64,000 nucleotides of DNA from positions 1 through 64,000 of the forward strand of contig CAIOHR010000058.1 of NCBI GenBank assembly GCA_903858115.1, read 5' to 3'. The position numbers and the translations under genes are program-made. The notes beneath the pieces are model-generated. The model saw nothing but the letters and a program-made list of their open reading frames with translations. It ran no database searches and was not told the DNA's origin. Source of the stretch: an uncultured Pirellula sp. GTDB lineage: Bacteria > Planctomycetota > Planctomycetia > Pirellulales > Pirellulaceae. Shown one piece after another: positions 27,743 through 37,337 of this stretch. Numbering within the stretch: the stretch's first letter is position 1; each line of letters starts with the position of its first letter.

Positions 27743-28962
27743 TGGCCGGTGAAACGGAGTGTCCCTCGTTCGGAGTCCACTTGAAAGACAGCTACATTGT
27801 CGGCTCGTTGATTGCAGCAATACAGATACTTGCCAGACGGTTCGATGTTGAAGCTTCTGGGATAGTTGCCGCGAGTCCATTCTTCGCCGATGTACGTTAG
27901 CGTGCCATCGTTCCCGATCGAAAAGATTGCAATGCTATCGTGAAGCCGATTGCCAGCGTAGAGAAACTTGCCATCCTTCGAGACCAAGACTTCCGAGCAA
28001 AAATTGCTCCCTTCAAACTTAGGAGGAAGCGTAGAGAGTGTTTGCTTGTGCGTCAGCGTTCCTTGCTGTGCGTTGTAATCGAAAGTGGCAAGAGTAGAAC
28101 CTTCTTCTTGAATGGAATAGAAGATTCGACCGTTGGGATGGAAGTAGAAATGTCGCGGGCCATCGCCTGGTGGGAGTGAGACAGATGCGGGGTTGTTCGG
28201 GGATAGTTTTCCTTGTGTTGCATCGAACTTCCAAACGAATATCTTGTCGAGACCAAGATCGACATGAAGGACATGTCGACCGGTCGGATCCGATTGAATC
28301 ATGTGCGCGTGCGTACGATCGTGTCCACTAAAGGCGAAACTGCCAGGCGGCGCATTGGTTGCCTTGGTCGGACCTATTGTGCCAGCATCTATTTTGACAT
28401 CCGTCGCCTCACCCAGTTTGCCATCCGGAAGTATGGGTAGTACGGAAACCGAGCCACCGAAGTAGTTGGCTACGAGTAAGAATTGTTTGCTCGGATGGAT
28501 ACTGACGTAGGTAGGGCCTTCACCGCCTGATGGCACGGTGTTCAGCAATGTAAGCTTTCCATCGATGGGATCGATCGAGAAAGAACTAACGGTTCCATGC
28601 TTTTGACTTCCAACACGGTCTGTCTCGTTGGCGGAATACAATCGAGTACCATCGAAGTTGACAGCCAAGCAACTGGGACTGTTCCCCATTTCGTAGATGC
28701 CAGCAGGTTCTAATGCGCCTGACTTTCTGTCGATTCGAAACAAGTGGATGCCCCGTCCGTTGCCAGGTGGCAGGTCCACTTGTGTGGGCAGTGTATCTTT
28801 CAGTGGCGAGCTGAATGTGCCGACATACGCCATGAGCGGTTTGGGGTCGTCTGCATGGCAATATGGGCTGACATTCTCAAGGCATAGACCGATTGCTGCA
28901 AGGAATACGAAGGAGAAAGCGATCTTCGTTAGAAGACTAGATGCATGAGATTGATAGGTCAT
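27685..28962 (-). CDS. Secreted lactonase family protein (6-phosphogluconolactonase type)
   Basis: The 425-residue protein has a signal peptide (ending VSPYCHA) and a seven-bladed propeller of the YkgB-type lactonase family. Repeated blade motifs are visible: LAVNFDGTRLYSAN, TYVSIHPSKQFLLVANYFGGSVSVLPI, GDGPRHFYFHPNGRIFY, EVLVSKDGKFLYAGNRLHDSIAIFSI and PRSFNIEPSGKYLYCCNQRADNVAVF. Cytosolic members hydrolyse 6-phosphogluconolactone; an exported one probably has another lactone or sugar ligand. It starts 15 bases after the methyltransferase gene, with GTGGAG as ribosome binding site, so the two form an operon. Its 3' end overlaps the toxin stump on the other strand. Confidence 0.87.
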   Translation of the reverse strand: MTYQSHASSLLTKIAFSFVFLAAIGLCLENVSPYCHADDPKPLMAYVGTFSSPLKDTLPTQVDLPPGNGRGIHLFRIDRKSGALEPAGIYEMGNSPSCLAVNFDGTRLYSANETDRVGSQKHGTVSSFSIDPIDGKLTLLNTVPSGGEGPTYVSIHPSKQFLLVANYFGGSVSVLPILPDGKLGEATDVKIDAGTIGPTKATNAPPGSFAFSGHDRTHAHMIQSDPTGRHVLHVDLGLDKIFVWKFDATQGKLSPNNPASVSLPPGDGPRHFYFHPNGRIFYSIQEEGSTLATFDYNAQQGTLTHKQTLSTLPPKFEGSNFCSEVLVSKDGKFLYAGNRLHDSIAIFSIGNDGTLTYIGEEWTRGNYPRSFNIEPSGKYLYCCNQRADNVAVFQVDSERGTLRFTGHYAGVGNPSIIEFVDLEKK

Positions 28963-28977
28963 GGTGGTGCTCCACGG

Positions 28978-30255
28978 TTAGTTTGAGGTAGGTAGAGAGG
29001 TTGCGTTGAGGATATCGCTGGCGAGCGGATCGGCAATGATGGCTCGATGTCGGTTCTCCACTTTCGCAAAGAGAATGGTTCGAACGCGATCTTCGTCCGC
29101 CGAAGTAGGAATCGATCGACTTAGTTCTTGCAAGTTGACTTCCACGCCTCGGCTCTTAAACTCCCATTGTCTGGCGGGAAATTTACGGCAATAAGCAATC
29201 AGCTTCTTGCGATCCAAAGGAAGAACCTCGACAACACGGAACCAACGCAACATCGGATGTTCGATGGGTTGCGAACGAAGGAGATAACCACCTTCTTGGT
29301 GCAATAACTGGCACTCGAGTCTTTGGGCCATCGCGAGCGAACAGTTGGCAGCTCGGATAGCAGGTTCATAATCCGCGATGAACTCTTTTATGGAATCTTG
29401 AATCACATCTCGCGAATGGGTGTAGTCCCCCGACTTGATTCGACCATAAGCCGACATGGGCAAAATTTCATGATGCCATTCATTGCGAAGGCAAGCGCTT
29501 ATCACCAGAGAGTCTTGGGGCCATCGATCGAGTCCCCAGATCCAACGCTGCTGGCGTACGGATCGATTGCGAGACAGAAACCGCACAACACTTGGTGGAT
29601 TCGGCAATTCCGCAGGCGTCGTCGCAGGGGCTACCTTCATGGACAGCCCTTGGCATTGATTCAGAAAAGTGGATATTGTTTCCCAGCTTGGTTGAAACTC
29701 GCGAAGAGCAGACACTCTTGCGCCTGTGCTTCGCCGATCTGGATCCAAATGCACGTACGGAGAATCCTCAAGTGTCAATGACTCCGCCAGGCAACATTTG
29801 GTTACGACATGCACATGGTTTCGAGCTGCGTTGAGTTCGGTAAGATTGCACGCGACTGGATCTTGATCGACTGCGATAACCTCGGCGCATCGTCGAGCAA
29901 GTGCTACGGCATCCGCTCCCGCTCCCGAACAGATATCCAGCACTTTGGATTGATCAGGAAAGTCAGCGGCTGTTTCTAGGGCGCACCAATAGTCACTCGC
30001 TTGTTCGAGGAGTCGTTTGGTCCAGAACCAATGTTCTGGATTGGGGAATTTCTCTCGCGCCAATCTCGCATACGACAATTGCTCCATCAAGAAATGGCGT
30101 CTGCGATCGGGTAGTTTGACTTGAAGGGGAAGAGACTTCAGCCGCTCCTTTTCTTGCAATGCAACGAGCTCCTCCCAGACGGACAAGCCTTCGGGACTAC
30201 GGAGCCAGCGGAGTTCTTCAATAAGTTGCATTTCAAAATTCGCGAGGATAGGCAT
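28978..30255 (-). CDS. Class I SAM-dependent methyltransferase with THUMP-like C-terminal domain
   Basis: A 425-residue protein with SAM-binding motif VLDICSGAGADAVALAR and the acidic residue at the end of strand two (VIAVDQDP). Motif YVHLDPDRR follows, typical of the THUMP-like methyltransferase group found in planctomycetes and related bacteria. The C-terminal part (from about residue 325) is the THUMP-like region. RNA methylation is the likely activity, but the substrate cannot be read. No signal peptide. The ATG at 30255 is used; no strong ribosome binding site is visible. Confidence 0.78.
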   Translation of the reverse strand: MPILANFEMQLIEELRWLRSPEGLSVWEELVALQEKERLKSLPLQVKLPDRRRHFLMEQLSYARLAREKFPNPEHWFWTKRLLEQASDYWCALETAADFPDQSKVLDICSGAGADAVALARRCAEVIAVDQDPVACNLTELNAARNHVHVVTKCCLAESLTLEDSPYVHLDPDRRSTGARVSALREFQPSWETISTFLNQCQGLSMKVAPATTPAELPNPPSVVRFLSRNRSVRQQRWIWGLDRWPQDSLVISACLRNEWHHEILPMSAYGRIKSGDYTHSRDVIQDSIKEFIADYEPAIRAANCSLAMAQRLECQLLHQEGGYLLRSQPIEHPMLRWFRVVEVLPLDRKKLIAYCRKFPARQWEFKSRGVEVNLQELSRSIPTSADEDRVRTILFAKVENRHRAIIADPLASDILNATSLPTSN

Positions 30256-30352
30256 TTCATGGAAGCCCTACTTTACTCGACAATACCTAGGGTAGGAAAG
30301 CGATTTTTGTTCGTGAACTTCAGCGTTTGGGCGACATATTTCTGCTGATTGG

Positions 30353-30607
30353 GTGTTTCTACCGCATCGTGACTACTGTGAAGCCACAGGGAGTGCTGGG
30401 GAAGATCTCAAAGCCAAGACCGAATATGGCGTAATCGCTCTTTCGGTGGCATTTGACCATGGTCATCAAGCTCTCGTCGCTTGCTTCAAGTCTATCCGAA
30501 AAATGAAATCGGCCGATCCAAACTCCGAAGCGGTTCTCTCCGTTGAGAAGCTCATCGATGCGAAGCTTACGGATGCGGTTCGCCAGTCGCTTGAAAAGGA
30601 AGAATGA
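30353..30607 (+). CDS. Small unrecognised ORF or gene remnant
   Basis: An open frame from GTG 30353, extending upstream without a stop to 30317, encodes an 84-residue product with a regular helical second half (VAFDHGHQALVACFKSIRKMK, then SEAVLSVEKLIDAKLTDAVRQSL). The charge pattern suits a real protein, but there is no ribosome binding site and the N terminus looks odd. It may be the end of a decayed gene. The family is not recognised. Confidence 0.35.
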   Translation: MFLPHRDYCEATGSAGEDLKAKTEYGVIALSVAFDHGHQALVACFKSIRKMKSADPNSEAVLSVEKLIDAKLTDAVRQSLEKEE

Positions 30608-30620
30608 ACCAAAGTCGACC

Positions 30621-30764
30621 GTGTCCAAATGGTCCGAGTATCTCGGAACCCATAAGAGCCAGACAGGTTTCTACCTCGTTCGTACGTCCGAGGAAACACT
30701 AAGTCTTTTCGATCCTGCTCAAGAACGAACGATCATTTCAAAAGTGGGCGAGGACAACATCTAA
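30621..30764 (+). CDS. Small unrecognised ORF or gene remnant
   Basis: From GTG 30621 the frame encodes 47 residues, SKWSEYLGTHKSQTGFYLVRTSEETLSLFDPAQ and a final ISKVGEDNI. It reads like the end of a compact alpha/beta protein. The frame is open further upstream inside the previous ORF. The two ORFs may be pieces of one gene or of two genes broken in the 556-bp gap between the methyltransferase and the histidine kinase. No function is inferred. Confidence 0.35.
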   Translation: MSKWSEYLGTHKSQTGFYLVRTSEETLSLFDPAQERTIISKVGEDNI

Positions 30765-30811
30765 CTCACCGTGGCAGCCGCTAAAGGGTTCCGAGGTAAC
30801 TGCCTCTGATG

Positions 30812-32965
30812 CTAACCGCTTCCTTTAGTCATCCAGTCGGAGCATTTTAAAATAAAAGCTGCTTTGTCGATTGGCTTGGTTGTGTAGTCATTGCAACCCA
30901 ATTCAAGACAATACGCTCGATCTTCATTCAAGGCATGCGCGGTCAACGCGATAATAGGTATAGGCGAACCGCGTTCCCTTAGTGTTCTTACCAATTCGTA
31001 TCCGTCCATCACGGGCATTTGGATATCTGTCACCAGCAAGTCAAAGGGTTTACCGCTCGACGCGGCTTGCTCGATCAAGCCCAAAGCGATCAGTCCGTTA
31101 TCAGCAATCTCAACGGTTGCTTCGGCCTTACGGAGGATAAATGCGATCAATCGTTGGTTGTCGATTCCGTCTTCTGCTAAAAGGATACGGCCGGGAAGTT
31201 TTGGCAAAACTGCACCCGTATTGGGTGCGACCGAATTTCGACAATCATCGAGGCTCTCGCAGTAAGAACTCCCCGATGTTTTTTGATACGGCAATGTGAA
31301 CCGAAAGCAGGAGCCCTTTCCCGGTTCGCTGCGCACTAAAGCAACATCCCCCGCCAATTCGTTTGCGAGCCGTTTACTTAAACTTAATCCTAGACCGGTG
31401 CCACCGTGTTTGCGAGTGAGAGACACGTCCACTTGGCCGAAGAGAGTGAAAAGATTTTTAATCTGCTCGGAATCCATGCCAGGTCCTGTGTCGATGATTT
31501 CGAAAATCAGGATGTTACGATCATCCGTTGACACACTCTCGACGGTAACTTGAATGCTACCCGATTCTGTGAACTTTGTGGCATTGCCAACCAAATTGAG
31601 CAAGATCTGACGAAGTCGTTTTGGATCCGTTTGAATTCGGTTCGGCACCGGCGTCAGAAACGTAATGCTTAGATCTACCCCTTTTCCGAGTGCGTTGGGG
31701 TGCATCAGGCTCTTGATTTCGCGCAGGGTTTCAACCAACGCTGTGTCAATCTGTTCCAAGGTCAGTTTGTTGGATTCGATCTTGCACAAATCGAGAATGT
31801 CGTTGAGGATCGTTAGCAAGTGTTTTCCCGCGTACTTGATGGTTTGGACGTTCTGCGCCCTTACCTCGGGTGAACAATCAACAGAATCATCCGCAAGAAT
31901 ATCGATGAAACCGAGCATGGCGGTCAAAGGTGTGCGAATTTCATGGCTCATGTTTGCCAAGAAAGCGCTCTTAGCTTGATTGGCAGAATCTGCATTCAGC
32001 CTCGCCTCGATCAGATTCGATTCCGCTTTTTTTCGTTCCGTGATATCGCGAGCGATCCCAAACAACCCGATGATCCCGCCGTGCGAATCACGGATCGGGC
32101 CTTTGGTGGTTAGAAACGTCCTGGCACCATTTTGAGTCGATAGAAATTCCTCATAGGTTTGCGTTTTCCCCGACTCTACGATCTGACGATCCAGGTTTTC
32201 AATTTGAGTGGCCTGCTCTGCCGAGAACAAGTTTCTATCGTTACGGCCCAAAACTTCTTCGACCGGCTTCCCAGCGTAATCGCATGCTGCCGCGTTATAA
32301 ATCAAATAGTTTCCTTTCCGATCCTTCACATAGATGGCATCCGACGTACCTGCCAATATGCATTGGAGAAGATTTCGATTCTGTTTCAGCTCATCATCTG
32401 CTAACTTTCGATCCGAAATGTTCGACAGCACCAAGCGCAAACTGTTTTCATTTCCGTCATTGAAACCTTTGCTACCCGTAACTTCCACCCAAATCGTCGA
32501 GTCATCGCGGCATATCACCCTAAACTCGCTCGTGTGAGTTTCATTCGAATTGAGGATATACTTCCTCAACAGATAAAATCGATCCTGATCTTCTTTTGTG
32601 ATAAAACGAGACAGTGGTTGTTGGAGCAAGTCACCAGCAGCGATTCCCAGCATCAAGGAAAGAGTGTGATTGGATTCAAATATCAACCCATGTTGACTAA
32701 TGCTGCAATAGCCAACGGGTGCACGATCGTAGAGATCCAGGTAACGTGCAAGCGAAAAATCCAGTCGCTGCTGCGTTTGGCGGAGCTCATCGTTTTGCAT
32801 CTCCAGTTCGATTTTGTGCACTTGCAACTCGTGCAGTATTTTTCGAGTTGCTTCATCGGACAGCGATAAAAACTGGTCCGGTGTTTTTGTAGCACTGTTT
32901 TCAAAAGATTTTTCGGCCCGCTGCCGCAGTGTTAGCTCGTCATTGGACTCTCCGGAATGGCTCAT
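30812..32965 (-). CDS. Hybrid sensor histidine kinase with two PAS domains
   Basis: The 717-residue cytosolic kinase has two PAS domains (about residues 75-190 and 195-315), a phosphoacceptor H341 in MSHEIRTPL, an HATPase domain (NLVGNATKF, DTGPGMD, GGTGLGLSL) and a C-terminal receiver with D647 in LLVTDIQMPVMDG and the YTTKPID lysine. No membrane helices are seen. Its ATG overlaps the stop of the upstream CheB-CheR-PAS gene as ATGA, so the two are translated together and probably act in one signalling route; the output regulator is not in the window. Confidence 0.93.
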   Translation of the reverse strand: MSHSGESNDELTLRQRAEKSFENSATKTPDQFLSLSDEATRKILHELQVHKIELEMQNDELRQTQQRLDFSLARYLDLYDRAPVGYCSISQHGLIFESNHTLSLMLGIAAGDLLQQPLSRFITKEDQDRFYLLRKYILNSNETHTSEFRVICRDDSTIWVEVTGSKGFNDGNENSLRLVLSNISDRKLADDELKQNRNLLQCILAGTSDAIYVKDRKGNYLIYNAAACDYAGKPVEEVLGRNDRNLFSAEQATQIENLDRQIVESGKTQTYEEFLSTQNGARTFLTTKGPIRDSHGGIIGLFGIARDITERKKAESNLIEARLNADSANQAKSAFLANMSHEIRTPLTAMLGFIDILADDSVDCSPEVRAQNVQTIKYAGKHLLTILNDILDLCKIESNKLTLEQIDTALVETLREIKSLMHPNALGKGVDLSITFLTPVPNRIQTDPKRLRQILLNLVGNATKFTESGSIQVTVESVSTDDRNILIFEIIDTGPGMDSEQIKNLFTLFGQVDVSLTRKHGGTGLGLSLSKRLANELAGDVALVRSEPGKGSCFRFTLPYQKTSGSSYCESLDDCRNSVAPNTGAVLPKLPGRILLAEDGIDNQRLIAFILRKAEATVEIADNGLIALGLIEQAASSGKPFDLLVTDIQMPVMDGYELVRTLRERGSPIPIIALTAHALNEDRAYCLELGCNDYTTKPIDKAAFILKCSDWMTKGSG

Positions 32966-35900
32966 AGTCCATCTCCATGGATTGTACGTTCTGTGGTCGA
33001 AATCGCGTAGATTTGATCACTCTCGTCAACGAGAGCGGTAGCAATCATGGAAATCGGTACCACTTCACCCGATTTGGTTAGCCGCTTGGTTTGGTAAGGC
33101 TGAAGAACTCGGTCCAAGCAGAGTTGCTTCATTCTTGCAAACTCCAACTCGCTTTCAGCGGGTGGTATGCAATCGCGGACATTCATAGCGAGCGCTTCCG
33201 ATTCGTTCCAACCATACATTCGTGTGGCACCGGGATTCCAGGCAATGATTCGCCCCTCCAGGTTTCTTACGATAACCGCATCGCGTGCGTCCCGTATGAC
33301 GATGGCCAACCGCAATAGTTCGTTCGAGTCTCGTAACGCCGTTCGGGCACGGACGATCGCGGTGATGTCGACAAAGGTGATCACCGCCCCCTCGATAATG
33401 TTTTCTAACGTTCGATAGGGATGGATTCGCAAATTGTAATTTCTGCCATCGATCGTCTGCACCTCCAATTCCTTCCGGACCAAAGTATCCAGGACAGACT
33501 GGGTGTCACTGACAAGACTATTATATCCAACCAAATTGGATACGAGATGCGCTACCGGGCGTCCGACATCACTCGGGATCAAGTTGATGATCGAACTGGC
33601 TGCGGGTGTGAACCTCAAAATGCGCAATTGATGGTCGACGAAAACAGTACCGACGTCCGTTCCCGCCAATAAATTGTTCATGTCATTATTGAGTCTCGAC
33701 AAATCGTTTACTTTGGTTTGCAATTCGGTATTCACGGTAGCCAATTCTTCATTGACCGACTGTAACTCCTCCTTGGAGGTTTCCAATTCTTCATTGGTGG
33801 ATTGAAGCTCTTCGTTCACCGACTGCATCTCTTCGTTAGAAGATTTGAGTTCTTCGGACGAGCTTTCAAGTTCCTCGTAGGTGCTCTGCAGATATTCCTC
33901 CTTGGCTTGTAATTCCTCTTGCAGCGCAGCGATTTTAGCGTTTGCTTCCGCCAACAAGATCTGATCCGACGATGCGTTTTGTGGGTGAAATTCGGGAGTT
34001 ACGCTTATTGCCAACGTTGGGTTGACTATCTGTGGAATTGCCAATAATTCTTCGCGGTTCCATTCAGGAGATCCGCTGTAGGAATCGAATACGGCTTCCT
34101 TCAAGATAACCACGTACAGCGACGATTCCTCGGCATTGTTTGCGATTTTGGCATCGGCGGTTATCGAATAGGGCGCGTTAATCACCGGGCAAACAGTCAG
34201 GTTCACTTTGGTATAGTGTCCGTTCGTTTTCACAAGCACTCCCAGCGTCGTCACCGCTTCGCGTGTGGAGACGGCACTCTCCAGAGCCGAACTCAATTTG
34301 TACCGCAGTCCTTCGCGTGCCATCTTGATGATGTTATTGACGCTTGATACCCCTGGAGGCATTTCCAAAAACATTCCCGTGCGACCATGCAAATAAAGAA
34401 TATCCCCCTGAGCGTTGACCAGCGCGCCTGCAGCGAAGAGCTGCGATAGCAAGGTTTGTTCCGTCATTTCACGAAGAGATTGTTGGGTTGGCCGAAGAAA
34501 CGGTTCGAGCTTCCTGGCGGTAACTGGGATATCGTTCTCCGCTTCAAACAAAGGGGGAATGAAACGGCCTAACACCGGCCTAGCATGACCCTTCGTCAAC
34601 TCTTTGCGGCGATACACTTTTGCTTTTCGGTCGAACACTTGAAACAACTCTTCGAACTCACCAATTCCTTCGGAGGTACCCAGAAGCAACCATCCGTTTG
34701 GTTTGAGGGAGTAGTGGAAAAGCGGAATGATCCTTTTCTGCAGTTCTGAGCTCATATAGATCAGCAAATTTCGACAACTGATCAAATCGAGTTTTGAGAA
34801 AGGTGGGTCTTTGATCAAATCTTGTTCCGAAAAGATCAGCAAATCGCGAATCGACTTTCGAACACGGTAGGAAGAACCGTCAGGCTCTACCGTAAAAAAA
34901 CGAGCGAGTCGTTCCGGTGAAACATCCGCCGAAATGCTAGCGGGATAGATGCCAGCTCGAGCGATTGCAATCGACTCACTGCTAATATCGGTAGCAAACA
35001 TCTGCAGGTTAAAGTGCGAATTTTCAGCTTCCATGTGTTCGACCAGGAGCATTGCGATCGAGTAGGCCTCCTCGCCCGTGGAGCAGCCAGTAACCCAAAC
35101 ACGGATTGCTTCTCCAGGAGACCGCGAAGCAAAAATAGCCGGAATCGTTTGCTTCTCCAGCATTCGGAAAGCGTCTGTGTCGCGAAAAAAATGGGTGACA
35201 CCAATCAGCAGATCTCGAAACAATGCCTCTACTTCGATCGGATTCTGCTTCATGTGCTTTACATAGTTCGTGATATCCTCGATCTCGTTGACGGCCATGC
35301 GCCGCTCGATTCGGCGGTAGATGGTGCTCGGTTTGTAAAGTGAAAAGTCATGTCCAGTCTGCGAACGAAGCAATTGAAAGATCTTCTTCATCGCGACCTC
35401 CAAAACGGGGGTCAGCTCCGAAGTATGCTTAGGAAGTTTTTCAAACTTTTGCGAAATATAGGCCAAAAGCTGGGCAGCCATCTTGACTGGTGACAGAACG
35501 AAATCAACCACTCCTGTCGCGATTGCACTGCGTGGCATTCCATCAAAATCGGTCGACGAGGAATCCTGTGCCATGACCATCCCACCCGCTGCCTTGATCT
35601 CACGCACACCTTGAGAACCATCGCTGCCTGTACCAGATAAAATGATGCCGATCGCCCGCTCCTGCAAAGAATCGGCCAAGGTTCGAAAGAAAAAATCGAT
35701 AGGCAAACGATGTCCGCGAGCCGACGTCGGCTCCAATAGTTGAAACGATCCCTTGTTCAATGCAAGATCGTAACCAGGTGGAATGACATACACGACGTTC
35801 GGCTCAACCAACATCCCCTCTTCGATATCCATGATTTGCAATCGCGTGGCGCGACGTAGGATTTCGGACAGAATACTCTTGTGATCCGGCGCTAAATGCT

Positions 35901-36096
35901 GAACTAAAACAAACGCGATTCCCATGTCGGCATCAGCGGGCATGCCTGAAAGGAACGCTTCAAACGCCGCAAGCCCGCCTGCCGAAGCGCCGATCCCAAC
36001 AACCGGAATCTCAGTCCAATGCACCGCCTGCGTAGCAGACTTCGTCGCCACGATCTGAGTCTTGGGCGGCTGATCTAAGTTCGAACTATCTGTCAT
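32962..36096 (-). CDS. CheB-CheR-PAS fusion sensor protein
   Basis: This large protein starts with a CheB methylesterase domain: catalytic S38 in GIGASAGG, H67 in VQHLAPDH and D159 in GTGSDG. A CheR methyltransferase domain follows with VTGCSTGEEAYSIAM and the later ISCRNLLIYM. A long coiled coil runs between about 33690 and 33930 (EELESSSEELKSSNEEMQSVNEEL and similar heptads). Two PAS domains close the protein. The start at 36096 is preferred over 36189 because GGAG lies just upstream and CheB begins there. It overlaps the hybrid kinase gene by four bases. No chemoreceptor or flagellar gene is nearby, so a non-chemotaxis role is likely. Confidence 0.93.
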   Translation of the reverse strand: MTDSSNLDQPPKTQIVATKSATQAVHWTEIPVVGIGASAGGLAAFEAFLSGMPADADMGIAFVLVQHLAPDHKSILSEILRRATRLQIMDIEEGMLVEPNVVYVIPPGYDLALNKGSFQLLEPTSARGHRLPIDFFFRTLADSLQERAIGIILSGTGSDGSQGVREIKAAGGMVMAQDSSSTDFDGMPRSAIATGVVDFVLSPVKMAAQLLAYISQKFEKLPKHTSELTPVLEVAMKKIFQLLRSQTGHDFSLYKPSTIYRRIERRMAVNEIEDITNYVKHMKQNPIEVEALFRDLLIGVTHFFRDTDAFRMLEKQTIPAIFASRSPGEAIRVWVTGCSTGEEAYSIAMLLVEHMEAENSHFNLQMFATDISSESIAIARAGIYPASISADVSPERLARFFTVEPDGSSYRVRKSIRDLLIFSEQDLIKDPPFSKLDLISCRNLLIYMSSELQKRIIPLFHYSLKPNGWLLLGTSEGIGEFEELFQVFDRKAKVYRRKELTKGHARPVLGRFIPPLFEAENDIPVTARKLEPFLRPTQQSLREMTEQTLLSQLFAAGALVNAQGDILYLHGRTGMFLEMPPGVSSVNNIIKMAREGLRYKLSSALESAVSTREAVTTLGVLVKTNGHYTKVNLTVCPVINAPYSITADAKIANNAEESSLYVVILKEAVFDSYSGSPEWNREELLAIPQIVNPTLAISVTPEFHPQNASSDQILLAEANAKIAALQEELQAKEEYLQSTYEELESSSEELKSSNEEMQSVNEELQSTNEELETSKEELQSVNEELATVNTELQTKVNDLSRLNNDMNNLLAGTDVGTVFVDHQLRILRFTPAASSIINLIPSDVGRPVAHLVSNLVGYNSLVSDTQSVLDTLVRKELEVQTIDGRNYNLRIHPYRTLENIIEGAVITFVDITAIVRARTALRDSNELLRLAIVIRDARDAVIVRNLEGRIIAWNPGATRMYGWNESEALAMNVRDCIPPAESELEFARMKQLCLDRVLQPYQTKRLTKSGEVVPISMIATALVDESDQIYAISTTERTIHGDGL

Positions 36097-36198
36097 TTGG
36101 TCTCCAATTCCCTGCGTATGAAAGCAGCCTATCCACGCTCGCTCTCGCCGTTTGGTGCAGTGATCTGACCGCGGATCCCAAACGACCAACCGTCTAAA

Positions 36199-36213
36199 CG
36201 TGATCGTATCACG
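36199..36213. promoter_or_regulatory. Short palindrome upstream of the CheB-CheR-PAS gene
   Basis: CGTGAT and ATCACG form a perfect inverted repeat with a three-base centre, about 100 bp upstream of the CheB-CheR-PAS start on the minus strand. It is a candidate operator. Short arms make chance occurrence possible. Confidence 0.3.
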
Positions 36214-36387
36214 CCTATGTAACTAAATGCGCCGCTTTGCAGAAATAGGGTTAGCAATTCTGAGAGAAATCGCCAACAACTTGAGTTAGATATTTTTGTA
36301 GGGTACGCTGATTAAATGGTATGCCGAGTGCTGTGATACCTTAGTGGCTCAAAACGGCACAGATGAAGATGCTTTGAGGTCGGTAGC

Positions 36388-36489
36388 ATGACGGCTTATC
36401 CGCTCAGGTCGGGGGAGGTCGTTCCTCTGGCGCAACAGTCGATTAGCGGGAACGATCTTTCTTGTTGGGCGGAATTGGATCGAGGTTGA
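36388..36489 (+). CDS. Possible 33-residue ORF next to accD
   Basis: An ATG at 36388 with GAGG eight bases upstream opens a 33-codon frame (MTAYPLRSGEVVPLAQQ and so on) that ends one base before the accD stop on the opposite strand. No family is recognised. The ribosome binding site and the neat convergent end are the only support. Confidence 0.25.
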   Translation: MTAYPLRSGEVVPLAQQSISGNDLSCWAELDRG

Positions 36490-37326
36490 TTACACTTTTC
36501 CGCAGTAATCGATCGCTGTCGCGATCTCCGTTTTGAGTCGGTTGCGTTGGACGATACGGTCGATGTATCCATGATCCAGCAGAAACTCACTCGTTTGAAA
36601 TCCTTCGGGCAATTCGATCCGAATCGTTGCCTTGATCGTGCGTGGTCCTGCAAAGCCTATCAGTGCCTTGGGCTCGGCGAAGATCAAATCACCGAGACTA
36701 GCGAAGCTTGCAGCAACCCCTCCCATTGTCGGATTGGTTAGCACACTAATGTAGAGTCCACCATTGGAGTGATACTTGGCAAGAGCAGCAGATACCTTGG
36801 CCATCTGCATCAAGGACAGAATACCTTCGTGCATGCGAGCTCCTCCGCCGGAACCGCTAACGATGATGAGAGGTAACGAATACACTGTCGCTCGCTCGAT
36901 CAGCCGTGTTAAACGTTCTCCAACCACAGACCCCATGCTCCCCATGATAAAGGCGGAGTCTGTAATCGCGATCGCGACACGACGCGCACGAATCATCCCT
37001 GTGCCGCACACAGCAGCATCGGTAAGCCCTGTTCTCTTTTGTTCGTCGACCAACCGTTGCGCGTACGGTTTCTTATCGGAAAAAGTAAGTGGGTCGGTCG
37101 GTAAAACGTTTTCGTCGCAAATCTCAAACGTATTGATATCGAGCAACTGCTCGATACGTTCCTGTGCCGACACATACATGTGATAAGAGCACTTTGGGCA
37201 AACGTTGAGGTTACGATCTAGTTCTTTTCGATAGATCGTTTCGCCGCATCCGGGGCATTTGATCCAAAGCCCTTCAGGAACACCTCGTTTGATTGCCGAT
37301 TTAGTTTCGTTTTCCATAATGGACAT
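36490..37326 (-). CDS. accD: Acetyl-CoA carboxylase carboxyltransferase subunit beta
   Basis: AccD carries half of the carboxyltransferase of acetyl-CoA carboxylase, the committed step of fatty acid synthesis. The 278-residue protein has the N-terminal zinc ribbon CPGCGE...CPKCSYH, the [30 protein letters not shown] segment and [26 protein letters not shown], all characteristic. The usual domain order and length are kept. It follows the pseudo-phosphatase gene after 11 bases and probably shares an operon with it. A second in-frame ATG at 37317 is possible. Confidence 0.96.
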   Translation of the reverse strand: MSIMENETKSAIKRGVPEGLWIKCPGCGETIYRKELDRNLNVCPKCSYHMYVSAQERIEQLLDINTFEICDENVLPTDPLTFSDKKPYAQRLVDEQKRTGLTDAAVCGTGMIRARRVAIAITDSAFIMGSMGSVVGERLTRLIERATVYSLPLIIVSGSGGGARMHEGILSLMQMAKVSAALAKYHSNGGLYISVLTNPTMGGVAASFASLGDLIFAEPKALIGFAGPRTIKATIRIELPEGFQTSEFLLDHGYIDRIVQRNRLKTEIATAIDYCGKV

Positions 37327-37337
37327 TTTCAGAAATC

